Below the pieces are notes generated by a model. The model saw only the letters and a program-made list of their open reading frames with translations. It made no database searches and was not told where the DNA came from. From Gemmatimonadota bacterium (GTDB lineage Bacteria; Gemmatimonadota; Gemmatimonadetes; Gemmatimonadales; Gemmatimonadaceae): a stretch of 64,000 nt of DNA. A program made the translations under genes and the position numbers. Each line of letters opens with the position of its first letter. The first letter of the stretch is position 1. Shown piece after piece: positions 39,632 through 53,159 of this stretch. Location: assembly GCA_016714015.1 (NCBI GenBank), contig JADJNZ010000009.1:1-64000 (forward strand), read 5' to 3'.

Positions 39632-40873
39632 TCAAGCCGACGCCAACACCCGGAGCACATCGTCGAGCGAAATCTCGAGCCGCCGCACCGTGAACACCCG
39701 CAGCCATCGCGCCGACTGGTAGAGCTGCTCGGCGAGGATCGGCAGGTTGATCGCCCCCGCGAGCCCCGAGTCGGTGATGCGACGGACCGTGCCGTCGCGC
39801 GCGAGGAGCGGCAGGTCGAGCCCCAGCATCCGCTCCTTCCGCGGGTAGTCGAGGAGAAGCTCCCCCTCGGCGAGCCCGTGCGCCGCCGCGAGGACGCGCT
39901 CGGCGGCCCGGGTGCGGGTACGGTCCTCGGCGATCCACTCGAGGTCGAGCTGCGTGAGCGCCGCGGCCGGCGCTTCCATCGCGCGCTTGTAGAGCCGGCG
40001 TTCGGTGAGCGCGCCGAGGAGCGCGGGGGCCGCGCGTCCCGCACGTGAGGCCGCCTGGTCGATCTCGTGCAGCAACCCCTCGTCGGTGTAGCCGACGAGC
40101 GCCTCCACGCGCAGCAGGCCGTCCGCGAGCGCATCCTCGACGAGCCGCTTGTACATCGCCGTCGCGCTGCGCACCGCGTGCTGCCAGTAGACGTTGCGGT
40201 ACATCTGGTACTTCGCGAACAGCAGCGACTCGAGCGCCGAGAGCCCCTTCTCGCGGAGGCCGACCGTCGGGCGCCCCGTCGAGGGGTCGGCGACGAGGGT
40301 GAGCGCGTGCCGCAGGCGATCGACATCGATCTCGCCGTAGGCGACGCCGCACATCATCGCGTCGCGCTTGAGGTAGTCGGTCTTGTCGAGGTCGATCGAC
40401 CCCGAGATGAGCCCCTGCAGCGGCGACTCGCTCGTCCCGCGCACGAGCGCGAGGACTCGCTCGGGGGCGTCGGCCGAGAACTCGCGGCGGAGGATCGTGC
40501 CGACCGGCCCTTGGGCGATGAGCGGCCCGGCGACCTGCTCATGGTGCGGGACGCCGATCTCCTCGAGCGCGTGCGAGAACGGGTAGTGCCCGATGTCGTG
40601 CAGCAGCGCCGCGGCGACGACGAGCCGCCGGTCGAGCTCCGGCACCTGCGCGAGTTCCCCGGCGTCGTCGAGGACGCGCAGGGTCAGGCGCGCGAGATGG
40701 TAGGCGCCGAGCACATGCTCGAACCGCGAATGCGTCGCGCCCGGATAGACCAGGTGCGCGAGCCCCAGCTGCCGCACGTAGCGGAGGCGCTGGAACGGGG
40801 CCGAGTCGACGAGGGCCAGGTAGGGCCCGTCGACGCGGATATTGTTCCACAGGGGATCGCGGAGGGTGGGCAT
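39632..40873 (-). CDS. HD-domain phosphohydrolase (dGTPase-like)
   Basis: Starting at ATG 40873 (MPTLRDPLWNNIRVDGPYLA) the protein has 413 aa. The metal site is in YPGATHSRFEHVLGAYHLA and LLHDIGHYPFSHALE, with the later Asp in ISGSIDLDKTDYLKRDA. Length and layout match HD proteins of the dGTPase/SAMHD1-like group (COG1078) that hydrolyse dNTPs or nucleotides. The true substrate cannot be read. A longer frame to 40981 starts in purine-rich intergenic sequence and is rejected. Confidence 0.88.
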   Translation of the reverse strand: MPTLRDPLWNNIRVDGPYLALVDSAPFQRLRYVRQLGLAHLVYPGATHSRFEHVLGAYHLARLTLRVLDDAGELAQVPELDRRLVVAAALLHDIGHYPFSHALEEIGVPHHEQVAGPLIAQGPVGTILRREFSADAPERVLALVRGTSESPLQGLISGSIDLDKTDYLKRDAMMCGVAYGEIDVDRLRHALTLVADPSTGRPTVGLREKGLSALESLLFAKYQMYRNVYWQHAVRSATAMYKRLVEDALADGLLRVEALVGYTDEGLLHEIDQAASRAGRAAPALLGALTERRLYKRAMEAPAAALTQLDLEWIAEDRTRTRAAERVLAAAHGLAEGELLLDYPRKERMLGLDLPLLARDGTVRRITDSGLAGAINLPILAEQLYQSARWLRVFTVRRLEISLDDVLRVLASA

Positions 40874-40967
40874 GTCTGGGAGGAAGGCCGAAGGAGGAAG
40901 GACGAAAGCTACCGCCATGCAAGTTCCGGGAAGGGCCGATGCACTGCGCGCCGATCGCGAATGAAGA

Positions 40968-40994
40968 AGGCGAGGCCGCACGGCCTCGCCCCCT
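40968..40994 (-). terminator. Hairpin downstream of pckA
   Basis: GGCGAGGCCG and CGGCCTCGCC form a perfect 10-bp stem with a two-base loop, 30 bp after the pckA stop. On the minus strand it is followed by TTCTTCATT, which gives a moderate U-rich tail. Confidence 0.6.
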
Positions 40995-41024
40995 TCATCC
41001 TTCAGCCTTCACCGGCCGTCCGGT

Positions 41025-42635
<1,611 letters not shown>

Positions 42636-42681
42636 GTTCGGGTCGAAGTGGGAATGGTCGTGTGGGACCGCGCGGGCCGGA

Positions 42682-44952
<2,271 letters not shown>

Positions 44953-44958
44953 GGCGTA

Positions 44959-44995
44959 AATCTAGTGGCGCCAGTGGGATAGGGGAAAGCGTCAA
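44959..44995 (-). promoter_or_regulatory. maeB promoter: TTGACG and TAGATT
   Basis: On the minus strand TTGACG (44995-44990) and TAGATT (44964-44959) are 25 bp apart, and the ATG follows after TACGCC. The geometry matches that before the FHA gene and implies a leaderless maeB-pckA transcript. Confidence 0.5.
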
Positions 44996-45073
44996 CTGGC
45001 GCTTCCGGTGTCAGGCGGACCCTGAGTCCTCCCTTGTCGAACCCCGGCCGATGGCTGTACTCATTCCTCACCG

Positions 45074-45466
45074 ATGACCCTCACCCGCATCCTCCTCGCT
45101 CTGCGCCGCCCACTCCGCGCCCCGTCCCGGACGGGACTCGCGCGAGCCGTGGTCGGCGCCTGGCTGGCCGTGCACGGGTTCGTGGTGGCGGCCGCGCCGG
45201 TGGCGGACGCGCTCGCGGGCCACACCGAATCGGTGGTCGCACATTGGGAGGACGCGCAGGACCAGTCTTGCCCGCCGCTCCACGATCCCGCGACCTGCCA
45301 GCTGTGCCAGCAGGTCACGTCGACGTTGTCCGACGGGCCGATGGACCGGGTCGCGCCGGCAGCCGTCGTCCGACGGGCGGCGGTGCGGCCGCAGGAGCCG
45401 GGGCTCGGCGCCGCGGCCGCGGTACTGCCCGGCAGTGCCTCTCCGCGAGGTCCGCCGAGGGGTTGA
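45074..45466 (+). CDS. Small exported Cys/His protein upstream of a TonB receptor
   Basis: This 130-aa protein has one N-terminal hydrophobic segment (about 22-45, ARAVVGAWLAVHGFVVAAAP) and a short soluble part with CPPLHDPATCQLC, resembling the Cys/His pattern of DUF2946-type periplasmic proteins of metal loci. The end is Pro/Ala-rich. Function unknown; metal binding is an inference from the Cys-Pro, His and CxxC residues. The TonB receptor follows after 119 bp. Confidence 0.55.
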   Translation: MTLTRILLALRRPLRAPSRTGLARAVVGAWLAVHGFVVAAAPVADALAGHTESVVAHWEDAQDQSCPPLHDPATCQLCQQVTSTLSDGPMDRVAPAAVVRRAAVRPQEPGLGAAAAVLPGSASPRGPPRG

Positions 45467-45468
45467 GT

Positions 45469-45488
45469 CCCGCGCCTTCGGGCGCGGG
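45469..45488 (+). terminator. Hairpin with TTCG tetraloop
   Basis: CCCGCGCC-TTCG-GGCGCGGG is a perfect 8-bp stem with an exceptionally stable loop, 2 bp after the stop of the small exported-protein gene. Without a T run it may attenuate readthrough into the receptor gene or protect the mRNA. Confidence 0.5.
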
Positions 45489-45585
45489 GGATCGCGCCGC
45501 GCGTTGCGCGCGTGCGCCTGACGTGCAGTGGCTCGCCCCGGGGACTCCCGGGCCGCGTGCCCTGTGCACCACTCGACTCCTCCTC

Positions 45586-47862
45586 ATGACATCCCGTTCG
45601 ATCCTCGCCTCGACGCTGCGCGCCCTCGCTGGCGCGCTCCTGCTCGTCCTGCTCCCCGCGGTCTCGCGCGCCGAGATCGCTCCTCGCTTCACCCCTGCCG
45701 TGCTCGGCAGCGTCGTCGACAGTGCCGGCACGCCGCTCGCGAACGCGACGATCATCGTTGCCGAGGTCGGTCGCTCCACGACGACCAATGCGGAGGGCGC
45801 GTTCGTGCTCCGCGGCCTGCCGTCGGGTGAGTACCATCTCAGTGTCACCCTCATCGGTTACGCACCGGGGCATGTCGTCGTGACGGTCCCCCCCGCCGGC
45901 CCCGACGTGCGCGTGCGCGTCGAACTGCGCGCGACGCCGCTCCGGCTCTCGTCCGTGGTCGTCAGTGCCTCACCCACCGGCACCGAGAGTGAACGCCTCA
46001 CGCAGACCGCGGCCGAGCTCTCCGGCAAGTCGCTCGCGCGGGCCATGAGTTCCTCGGTCGCGGCGACGCTCGCGTCGGAGCCCGGCGTGAGCCAGCGCTA
46101 CAGCGGTCCGGCCGCGACCATGCCCGTCATCCGCGGCCTGTCAGGCGACCGGATCCTCGTGCTCCAGGACGGGGAGCGCTCCGGCGACCTCGCGTCCGCC
46201 GCGGCCGATCACGGCGTGTCGGTGGACCCGCTGGCGGCGCAGCGCATCGAGGTCGTGCGCGGTCCGGCCTCGCTGCTCTACGGCAACAACGCGCTCGGCG
46301 GCGTGGTGAACGTCATCTCGAACGACATCCCGACCTCGGTCCCGACGCACGTCGAAGGGTCGGTCGGCTCCCAGGGCGAGTCGGTGACGCCCGGGGCGGC
46401 GGTGAACGCCGGTTTCACGGCGCCACTGGGCGGCCGCAGCGCGCTGTCGGTGCGCGGCGGGTATCGCGACATGGGGCCGCTCCGCACGGGTGGCGCGACG
46501 ACGCTCGACGGCACCGACTCGCGCGCGTCCAACGGCGCGATCGGCTACGGGTACATCGGCGAGCGCGGCAACTTCGGGCTCGGGGTGCGGCTGTACGACT
46601 TCAACTACGGCATCCCCGCGGAAGCGGGCGATCCCGAGGCGGGGATCCGGCTCGACGGTCGACGCACCGGCCTGAGCGCGCGGACGGGCCTGCAACTGGC
46701 CTCGACGGCCGTACCCTATCTGCGCATCGAAGGGACCGCGCAGGACTACGCGCATGACGAGATCGAGCCCGATGGCGCGATCGGGACGCACTTCGAGCTC
46801 CGGACGCAGACCCTGAACGCGCAAGCCTCGACGGCGTTCGGGCGGTTCAAGGGCGCGATCGGACTGCAGGGCCTCTTCAAGCAGTACGCGGCGACCGGTG
46901 AGGAGGCGCTCACGCCCGCGGCCGACTCGCGCGGCCTCGGGGCGTTCCTCTTCCAGGAGATCGTGGTCCGCGAGACCGGGTCGGCGCATCCCGGGCACAA
47001 GGGAGACGTGAACCTGCAGTTCGGCGCCCGCTGGGACGACTACGAGATCGCGTCGAAGACCGGCGATCCGAAGTTCGGTCCGGGACGTACGGTGAACTTC
47101 CGCAACGGCTCCGGCTCGCTCGGCCTCAGCTGGTCCGTCACGGAGATCGTGTCTCTCAGCGGGTCGGTCGCGCGCGCGTTCCGCGCGCCGACGGTCGAGG
47201 AGCTGTACTCCAATGCGAACCACGCCGCCGCCGGCACGTACGATCAAGGCAACGCGGCCCTGCGCTCCGAGACGAGCACCGGCGGCGAGGCGATCATCCG
47301 GGTACGCGCGGCGCGGACGAGCGCGCAGTTCTCCGCCTACGTGAATCGCATCGATGATTACGTGACGCCGAACATCGTCGGCGACACGCTCGTGGACGGC
47401 GAGCTCGTGCCGCTCAACCGCTTCGCGCAGGCGGATGCGGAGCTGCGCGGCGTGGAAGGCTCGGTGGAGACGCGACTCGGCGATGCGTTCGTCGCGAGCG
47501 TGATGGGTGACGTCGTGCGCGGCGAGTTCCGTGGCGGCGGCGCGCTGCCGTTCATGCCGCCGGCCCGCGTGGGCGCCGGACTCCGCTGGGAGCAGGGACG
47601 CTTCTCGGTCTCCAGCGACGTGCGGCACGGCTTCGCGCAGGATCGCGTGACCGGCGGGGACGTGGACATCGCCACCGACGCGTACACGGTGGTGAATCTC
47701 AGCGCCGGGACGCAGTGGCTGGTGGGGAACATCCTCCATCAGCTCACCCTGCGCGCCGACAACGTCGGCGATACGCGCTACTTCGATGCGGCGAGCCGGA
47801 TCAAGCGGTTCGCGGCGAATCCCGGCCGCAACATCTCGCTCGTGTATCAGGTCCAGTTCTGA
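45586..47862 (+). CDS. TonB-dependent outer-membrane receptor
   Basis: From the ATG at 45586 the protein has 758 aa. It carries a signal peptide (MTSRSILASTLRALAGALL, cleavage after SRAEI), a carboxypeptidase-regulatory-like domain (about 38-115, SVVDSAGTPLANATIIVAE), a plug domain (about 130-235 with MPVIRGLSGDRILVLQDGE and LYGNNALGGVVNVIS) and a beta-barrel ending in an aromatic Phe (ISLVYQVQF). Family members import siderophores, vitamin B12, metals or glycans. The preceding Cys/His protein hints at a metal, not proven. It overlaps the convergent Mur-ligase gene by 16 bp. Confidence 0.93.
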   Translation: MTSRSILASTLRALAGALLLVLLPAVSRAEIAPRFTPAVLGSVVDSAGTPLANATIIVAEVGRSTTTNAEGAFVLRGLPSGEYHLSVTLIGYAPGHVVVTVPPAGPDVRVRVELRATPLRLSSVVVSASPTGTESERLTQTAAELSGKSLARAMSSSVAATLASEPGVSQRYSGPAATMPVIRGLSGDRILVLQDGERSGDLASAAADHGVSVDPLAAQRIEVVRGPASLLYGNNALGGVVNVISNDIPTSVPTHVEGSVGSQGESVTPGAAVNAGFTAPLGGRSALSVRGGYRDMGPLRTGGATTLDGTDSRASNGAIGYGYIGERGNFGLGVRLYDFNYGIPAEAGDPEAGIRLDGRRTGLSARTGLQLASTAVPYLRIEGTAQDYAHDEIEPDGAIGTHFELRTQTLNAQASTAFGRFKGAIGLQGLFKQYAATGEEALTPAADSRGLGAFLFQEIVVRETGSAHPGHKGDVNLQFGARWDDYEIASKTGDPKFGPGRTVNFRNGSGSLGLSWSVTEIVSLSGSVARAFRAPTVEELYSNANHAAAGTYDQGNAALRSETSTGGEAIIRVRAARTSAQFSAYVNRIDDYVTPNIVGDTLVDGELVPLNRFAQADAELRGVEGSVETRLGDAFVASVMGDVVRGEFRGGGALPFMPPARVGAGLRWEQGRFSVSSDVRHGFAQDRVTGGDVDIATDAYTVVNLSAGTQWLVGNILHQLTLRADNVGDTRYFDAASRIKRFAANPGRNISLVYQVQF

Positions 47863-49484
47863 ACGAGCTGGATCGCCCGTTCACGCGCCTCGAGCGCGTG
47901 AACGGGCAGCACGAGCAGGTCCCCCGGCCGCGCCCACGCGAGCAGCCGCCGCACCCCGTCGGTCTCGTCGGTCGCGAGATCGATCTGCTCGGCGCGCGCA
48001 CCGGACTCCAACAACTCCGCGCGCAGCAGCGCCGGCACGTCCCCGCGCTCCCGGCCGCGCAGGTAGCCGTCGAGGTCCTTCAGCACGATCCGGTCGGGCG
48101 CCGCGTCCCACGCGGTGCGCGCGAGCGCGCGGATCGCATCGTCGTCGCGGTCGCCGGCCTGCCCGAGTAGAAGTCCGAGCCGGCCCGTGCCGCGTGACGC
48201 CGCGGCCGCGGCGAGCAGCGCGCCGAGTCCGTGCGGGTTGTGCGCATAGTCGATCCAGATGCGCACGCCGCCGCGCTCGAAACGCTCGAGCCGGCCGGGG
48301 TTGTCGTCGTTCTCAGTGCCGAACGACGACGCGACGGCGCGGATCGCATGCGCGGGCGCGCCGAGCAGCGTCGCGAGCACGGCGGCGCCGGCGAGGTTCG
48401 ACACGTTGTGGCGCGCGGCGCCGCCGAGTGTGAGCGGCATCTCGGCCGGCGGTGGCAGCACCGCGGGAGGCTCGTCGGCCTTGAACCAGGCGACCGGTCC
48501 GTGATGATGATGCGGCGTGGTGCGGAGAAGGAGGTCGTCCGCGTTGAGCACGAGCGTCCCGGCGTCGCGGAGCGCATGGGCGACGACGAGCTTCACGTCG
48601 GCGAGGTCGCCGAGCGACTCGATGCCGTACCCGCCGAGATGGTCCTCGGCGATGTTCGTGATGAGCGCCGCGTCGGCGCGCGGACAGGCGAGGCCCCGAC
48701 GCAGGATCCCGCCGCGCGCGGTCTCGAGGACGGCGGCGGTCACCCGCGGGTCGCGCAGCACGCGTCGCGCCCCGGCGGGGCCGCTCCAGTCCCCCCGCTC
48801 CACACGCCGCCCGTCGATGAACACGCCGTCGCTGCAGCAGAACCCGACGACGTGGCCCGCGCGCGCGAGCATCGCGGCGACGAGCCGGACCGTGGTCGTC
48901 TTGCCGTTGCTCCCGGTGACGAGCGCGACCGGGACGCGGCCGAGGGTGTGCCACGGCACCTCGGTCGGCGCGGGGAGTGCGCCGATGGGCCAGGTCCGCC
49001 CGCGTGTGCCGTAGCCGAGCGAGACCTCGGTCTCGTCGAAGAGGAGCGGCGTGCCGGCGCGGCGCGCCGCGGTCTCGAGGGCGCGCAACGGCGCGTTCTC
49101 CTCCGCCGCGAGGTACGCCCGGAGCGCCATGCGTGCCGCCGTCTCGTCCCACGGGAGCCGCGGCTCGTCGGGATCGCCGGTCTGCGCGGCGCGGGCCTCG
49201 CCATCGCTGGCGGCGCGCATCCAGGCCCATTCGTTGACGAGCGTGGCGCCGAGGAGCGCGTCGATCGGCGCGGTGAGCGCGAGCGCCGCGCGCGATCCGT
49301 CGGCCGTGCGCCGCACCGCGAGGTCCGGCTCCCAGCCGACGTGCATCGCGAGGCGGAGGGCGTGGGTGCGCCACGCCTCGATCTCGAGCTCGGCCTGACG
49401 CGGCTCGAGCGCGGCGTCGAGCACCGCCCCCGGCGCATGGAGCCAGAGACTCGCGCCGAAGAGCCGGCGCGAGTCCTCCCACAA
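47847..49484 (-). CDS. Mur-ligase-family protein of the cyanophycin operon
   Basis: The 545-aa frame starts at a TTG at 49484; no ATG or GTG lies between it and the cphA stop 30 bp upstream, so the start is uncertain. After an N-terminal domain of about 180 residues comes a Mur ligase ATPase: P-loop VTGSNGKTTTVRLVA, CCSDGVFIDGRRVERGDWSG, ILRRGLACPRADAALITNIAEDHLG and DYAHNPHGLGALLAAA. These blocks match the Mur half of the neighbouring CphA, but the ATP-grasp half is missing. It may add one amino acid to the polymer or act on a related peptide. It is not a normal murein ligase by context. Confidence 0.82.
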   Translation of the reverse strand: MWEDSRRLFGASLWLHAPGAVLDAALEPRQAELEIEAWRTHALRLAMHVGWEPDLAVRRTADGSRAALALTAPIDALLGATLVNEWAWMRAASDGEARAAQTGDPDEPRLPWDETAARMALRAYLAAEENAPLRALETAARRAGTPLLFDETEVSLGYGTRGRTWPIGALPAPTEVPWHTLGRVPVALVTGSNGKTTTVRLVAAMLARAGHVVGFCCSDGVFIDGRRVERGDWSGPAGARRVLRDPRVTAAVLETARGGILRRGLACPRADAALITNIAEDHLGGYGIESLGDLADVKLVVAHALRDAGTLVLNADDLLLRTTPHHHHGPVAWFKADEPPAVLPPPAEMPLTLGGAARHNVSNLAGAAVLATLLGAPAHAIRAVASSFGTENDDNPGRLERFERGGVRIWIDYAHNPHGLGALLAAAAASRGTGRLGLLLGQAGDRDDDAIRALARTAWDAAPDRIVLKDLDGYLRGRERGDVPALLRAELLESGARAEQIDLATDETDGVRRLLAWARPGDLLVLPVHALEARERAIQLVQNWT

Positions 49485-49513
49485 CGGGGCCTTCGGAGCG
49501 GGCGCCGGAGCGT

Positions 49514-52300
49514 TCAGTCGTCGCTCTCGCGCGCGAGCCGCACGCCGCGCTCGTCGCGGACGAGCGAGCCCATCTCGCGCTGCACGAGCTCCGCCGCCGG
49601 CGCGCTCGCCGCGACCGCGCGCGGGACCGGGAACTCCGCGGTCACCGGGCGCAGCGCCCCGTCGGGCGTGAAGTGGATGATCTGCTTCCAGCAGCGCGTG
49701 ATCTCGTCGCCGAAGACGAGGAGCAGGTCGCCGGCGCGGGCCATGCGGAGCGCGGCCTCCACGGCCTCCTGCTCCTCGGGGATGATCGTGATCCGCTTCG
49801 CGTCCACGCCCGACGCCTTGAGCGTGGCGGCGATCATGCCGGGGACCTCATCGCCATCGCGTCCGCGCAGCGAGTCGTCGCGGCGGCAGATGTAGTGGTC
49901 GAAGCGGCCCGCCACCGCGCGCGCGATGTCGCGGATGTCCTCGTCGCGGCGGTCGCCCGGGCCGGCGACGACGACGATCCGGCGCCCCGTGACATCGAGC
50001 CGCGTCGCGAGATCGGCCATCGCCTCGACGGCGTGCGCGTTGTGCCCGTAGTCGAGGATGACCTTGAACGGGTGCTCGTTGTAGACGTTCGTGCGCCCCG
50101 GCGCCTGGAAGAACGTCGTGTCGAACGTCCGCAGGCCCTGCCGGATGGTCTCGAGCTTGAGGCCCATCGAGAACGCCATCGCCGCGGCGAACATCGCGTT
50201 GGAGACGTTGTGCATCGCGCGTCCTTCCATCGTCGCCGGGATCAGGTGCGTCCACAGCAGCGGGATGTGCGCGCCCTTGTCGTAGATGGTGATCATCTGG
50301 CCGTTCACGCCGGTCTCGAGCGAGACGGCGCGGCCCCCGGCGCGGATGTGCTCGCGCACGAGCGCGTGCGCCGGATCCATCGTCACGTAGCAGAGATGCT
50401 TCGCCTCGGTGTAGGCGGCCATCTTGAGGCAGAGCGGATCGTCGGCATTGAGCACCGCGGCGTCGCGCGCCACCTCGACGACGGTGCGCTTCACCTCGGC
50501 GAGGTCCTCGAGCGTGTCGATGCCCTTCATGCCGAGGTGGTCGGAGCGGACGTTGAGCACCGCGCCGACGTTCACGTAGCGGGTCCCCATGCCGGCGCGG
50601 AGCAGGCCGCCGCGGGCGATCTCGAGCACGGCGACGTCGATCGACGGGTCGGAGAGCACGGTCCGCGTCGCGACCGGACCGGTCATGTCGCCCTCGACCG
50701 TGCGCTGGCCGTCGATGTAGACGCCGTCGGTGGTCGTGAAGCCCGGCGTCATGCCGCCCATCTTGCAGATGTGGGCGAGCATGCGGCTCGTCGTGGTCTT
50801 GCCGTTGGTGCCGGTCACCGCGGCGATCGGCACGACGGTCGGCGAGCCCGGCGGGAACAGCATGTCGATCACCGGCCCGGCGACGTCGCGCGGGCGCCCT
50901 TCGCTCGGCGCCGAGTGCATGCGGAAGCCCGGCGCGGCGTTCACCTCGCAGATCGCGCCGCCGTGCTTCTTGTACGACTGCGTGATGTCGGCCGAGAGGA
51001 AGTCCACGCCGCCGACGTCGAGGCCGATCGCCTGGATGGCGCGCTGCGCCATCTCGACGTTGTCGGGATGGATGACGTCGGTGACGTCCGTGGCCGTGCC
51101 GCCGGTGGAGAGGTTGGCGGTGGACCGGAGGTAGACCGCCTCGCCCTTGGCGGGCACCGTCGCGGCGGTGTAGCCCTTCTCGGTGAGGAGGCGCTCGGCC
51201 TGCGCGTCGAGCTCGAGACGCGTGAGGACCTTCTCGTGCCCGATGCCGCGGCGCGGGTCCTGGTTCACGATGTCGATGAGTTCGGCGATGGTGCGCGTGC
51301 CGTCGCCGACGACGTGGCCCGGCGTGCGCCGCGTCGCGGCGACGAGCGTGCCGTTCACGACGAGCAACCGATGGTCGTCGCCGGTGATGTAGCTCTCCAC
51401 GAGGACCGAGCGCGAGACCTCCTGCGCGGCCGCGAAGGCGGCGCGGACGGCCTCCTCGGTCTTGAGGTGGATCGCGACCGCGCGCCCGTGGTTGCCGTTG
51501 TACGGCTTCACGACGACCGGGTACCCGATGCGACGCGCCGCGCGCGCGGCGGCGTCGGCGCTCTGTACGAGCTCCTGCTTGGGCACCGGAAGGCCGAGCG
51601 TGGCCAGGATCTTGTTGGTCTCCTCCTTGTCGCTCGCGAGCTCCACGGCGATGTGCGAGGTGCGGCCGGTGACCGTCGCCTGGATGCGCTGCTGGTACTT
51701 GCCGTAGCCGAGCTGGATGAGCGACTGGCTGTTGAGGCGGATCCACGGGATGCCGCGCGCCTCGGCGGCCTGCACGATCGACGCGGTGCTCGGCCCGAGC
51801 GCGCGGCGCTGCGAGAAGCGGATGAAACCATCGCGCTCGCGCGTCCAGTCGAAGGGCGCCTCGCCGGGGGCGCGCACCTCGTCGGGGAGGAGCGAGTTGA
51901 TGAGCCGCATCGCGAGCTCCCCCGCCTCGAGGCCCTCGTCGCGCTGCTCGTACTCGTAGACGACATGGTAGACGCCCGGGCGCCCGGCGCCGCGCGTCTT
52001 GCCGAAGGTGACCTTGAGACCGGCGACGTTCTGCAGCTCGATCGCCACGTGCTCGAGCACATGGCCGAGCCAGGTGCCCTCGTCCTCGGTCATGCGGCGG
52101 ATGAAGCCGCCGGGTTCGCCATAGGAGCAGCCATGCTCGGCGAGGCCGGGGAGGGCGGCGAGGAGGCCGTCGATGAACGCGCTGCCCAGGCGCGTGGTGG
52201 GCCACTCCTCGAGCGCCTCGAGGTCGAGCTCGAGGCGGATGACGGGGAAGTGGGCGTAGAGCGAGGGGCCGACGTAGACCGCGCGGTCGAGGACTCTCAT
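49514..52300 (-). CDS. cphA: Cyanophycin synthetase
   Basis: At 928 aa it is slightly longer than CphA1 proteins of cyanobacteria. The N-terminal region (1-160) is followed by an ATP-grasp domain (about 210-480: YPVVVKPYNGNHGRAVAIHL, VLVESYITGDDHRLLVVNG, GGAICEVNAAPGFRMH). The Mur-ligase domain (about 490-800) has AVTGTNGKTTTSRML, NVRSDHLGMKGI and DYGHNAHAVEAM. It makes multi-L-arginyl-poly-L-aspartate from Asp and Arg with ATP, a nitrogen reserve. It sits 16 bp behind cphB in one operon. Confidence 0.95.
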   Translation of the reverse strand: MRVLDRAVYVGPSLYAHFPVIRLELDLEALEEWPTTRLGSAFIDGLLAALPGLAEHGCSYGEPGGFIRRMTEDEGTWLGHVLEHVAIELQNVAGLKVTFGKTRGAGRPGVYHVVYEYEQRDEGLEAGELAMRLINSLLPDEVRAPGEAPFDWTRERDGFIRFSQRRALGPSTASIVQAAEARGIPWIRLNSQSLIQLGYGKYQQRIQATVTGRTSHIAVELASDKEETNKILATLGLPVPKQELVQSADAAARAARRIGYPVVVKPYNGNHGRAVAIHLKTEEAVRAAFAAAQEVSRSVLVESYITGDDHRLLVVNGTLVAATRRTPGHVVGDGTRTIAELIDIVNQDPRRGIGHEKVLTRLELDAQAERLLTEKGYTAATVPAKGEAVYLRSTANLSTGGTATDVTDVIHPDNVEMAQRAIQAIGLDVGGVDFLSADITQSYKKHGGAICEVNAAPGFRMHSAPSEGRPRDVAGPVIDMLFPPGSPTVVPIAAVTGTNGKTTTSRMLAHICKMGGMTPGFTTTDGVYIDGQRTVEGDMTGPVATRTVLSDPSIDVAVLEIARGGLLRAGMGTRYVNVGAVLNVRSDHLGMKGIDTLEDLAEVKRTVVEVARDAAVLNADDPLCLKMAAYTEAKHLCYVTMDPAHALVREHIRAGGRAVSLETGVNGQMITIYDKGAHIPLLWTHLIPATMEGRAMHNVSNAMFAAAMAFSMGLKLETIRQGLRTFDTTFFQAPGRTNVYNEHPFKVILDYGHNAHAVEAMADLATRLDVTGRRIVVVAGPGDRRDEDIRDIARAVAGRFDHYICRRDDSLRGRDGDEVPGMIAATLKASGVDAKRITIIPEEQEAVEAALRMARAGDLLLVFGDEITRCWKQIIHFTPDGALRPVTAEFPVPRAVAASAPAAELVQREMGSLVRDERGVRLARESDD

Positions 52301-52316
52301 GGCCCCAAAGGTGGCA

Positions 52317-53159
52317 CTAGCCCTTCACGGCCGCGAGGGTGCCCGCCGAGGCCTTCCGGGTGTGCAGGTTGAAGGTCGCCCCGCGGATGAGCACGTGGAG
52401 CGTGATGCCGAGCATCGAGACGGGATCGTTGGGCCCCGCCTGGTCCATGCTCGAGAACTTCAGCTTCTCCGCATCGACGATGGTGAGCGTGCCGCTCCCC
52501 TCGACCTCGACCGTCTGGTCCGGCCCGATGAACGCCGCGGTGTCCTCGTCGAGGCCGAGGCCGATCAGGAAGGGATTGAAGGCGAGCGCGGTGATGAGCC
52601 GCCCGAGCCGGTTCCGCTGCGTGAAGTGCTGGTCGATCACGACGCGGTTGGTGAGCCCGAGGCCCGGGGCGAGCGTGACCGAGCCGGCGTGCGGCGCGGC
52701 GTTGTCCTCGCCGAAGGCGATCATGTGCTCGGAGAGGAAGCTCGCGCCCGCGCTCGTGCCGGCGATGTGCACGCCCGCGGCGTTGCGCTCGCGGAGGAGG
52801 CGCGCGACGTCGGTCCCGCCGATGAGCGTGGAGAGCCGCAGCTGGTTCCCGCCGGTGAGGAAGATGCCGTTGCAGTCGGCGATCGCGTCGAGGCGGTTGC
52901 GCTCGTAGGCGTCGCGACGCGTGTCGAAATCGACGACATGCACCTCGCCGGCGCCGAGGTCGGTGAAGACCTTGCGATACCGCTCGCCCGTGTCCTCCAG
53001 CTTGGAGGCGGTGGGGATGACCATGATCGCCGCATCGCGCCCGCCGCAGAGCTGGACGAAGCGGTCGAGGATGTGGCGGTCGTACTCCTTCTGCTCGCCA
53101 CCGCCGATGGGGATGATCCAGCCGCGTTCCTTGCCGTCGGGGACCTTGGAGGGACTCAT
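52317..53159 (-). CDS. cphB: Cyanophycinase
   Basis: The 280-aa protein belongs to the S51-like serine peptidases. It has GWIIPIGGGEQKEYD, VIPTASKLEDTGE and the nucleophile in HIAGTSAGASFLSE, then the conserved TLAPGLGLTNRVVIDQHFTQRNRLGRL and FLIGLGLDEDTAAFI. It cuts cyanophycin to beta-Asp-Arg dipeptides. The absence of a signal peptide places it in the cytoplasm, so it mobilises the cell's own store rather than scavenging. The start ATG overlaps the iadA stop by 4 bp. Confidence 0.95.
   Translation of the reverse strand: MSPSKVPDGKERGWIIPIGGGEQKEYDRHILDRFVQLCGGRDAAIMVIPTASKLEDTGERYRKVFTDLGAGEVHVVDFDTRRDAYERNRLDAIADCNGIFLTGGNQLRLSTLIGGTDVARLLRERNAAGVHIAGTSAGASFLSEHMIAFGEDNAAPHAGSVTLAPGLGLTNRVVIDQHFTQRNRLGRLITALAFNPFLIGLGLDEDTAAFIGPDQTVEVEGSGTLTIVDAEKLKFSSMDQAGPNDPVSMLGITLHVLIRGATFNLHTRKASAGTLAAVKG

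Noticed and set aside
45034..45585. Upstream extension of the TonB receptor frame by 184 codons
   Set aside because: It covers the small exported-protein gene in another frame, is Arg/Gly-rich, and would hide the clear signal peptide beginning at 45586.
47847..49484. Ordinary MurE/MurF peptidoglycan ligase
   Set aside because: It is in the cyanophycin operon, its blocks are closest by eye to the Mur half of the adjacent CphA, and no other murein-synthesis gene is near.
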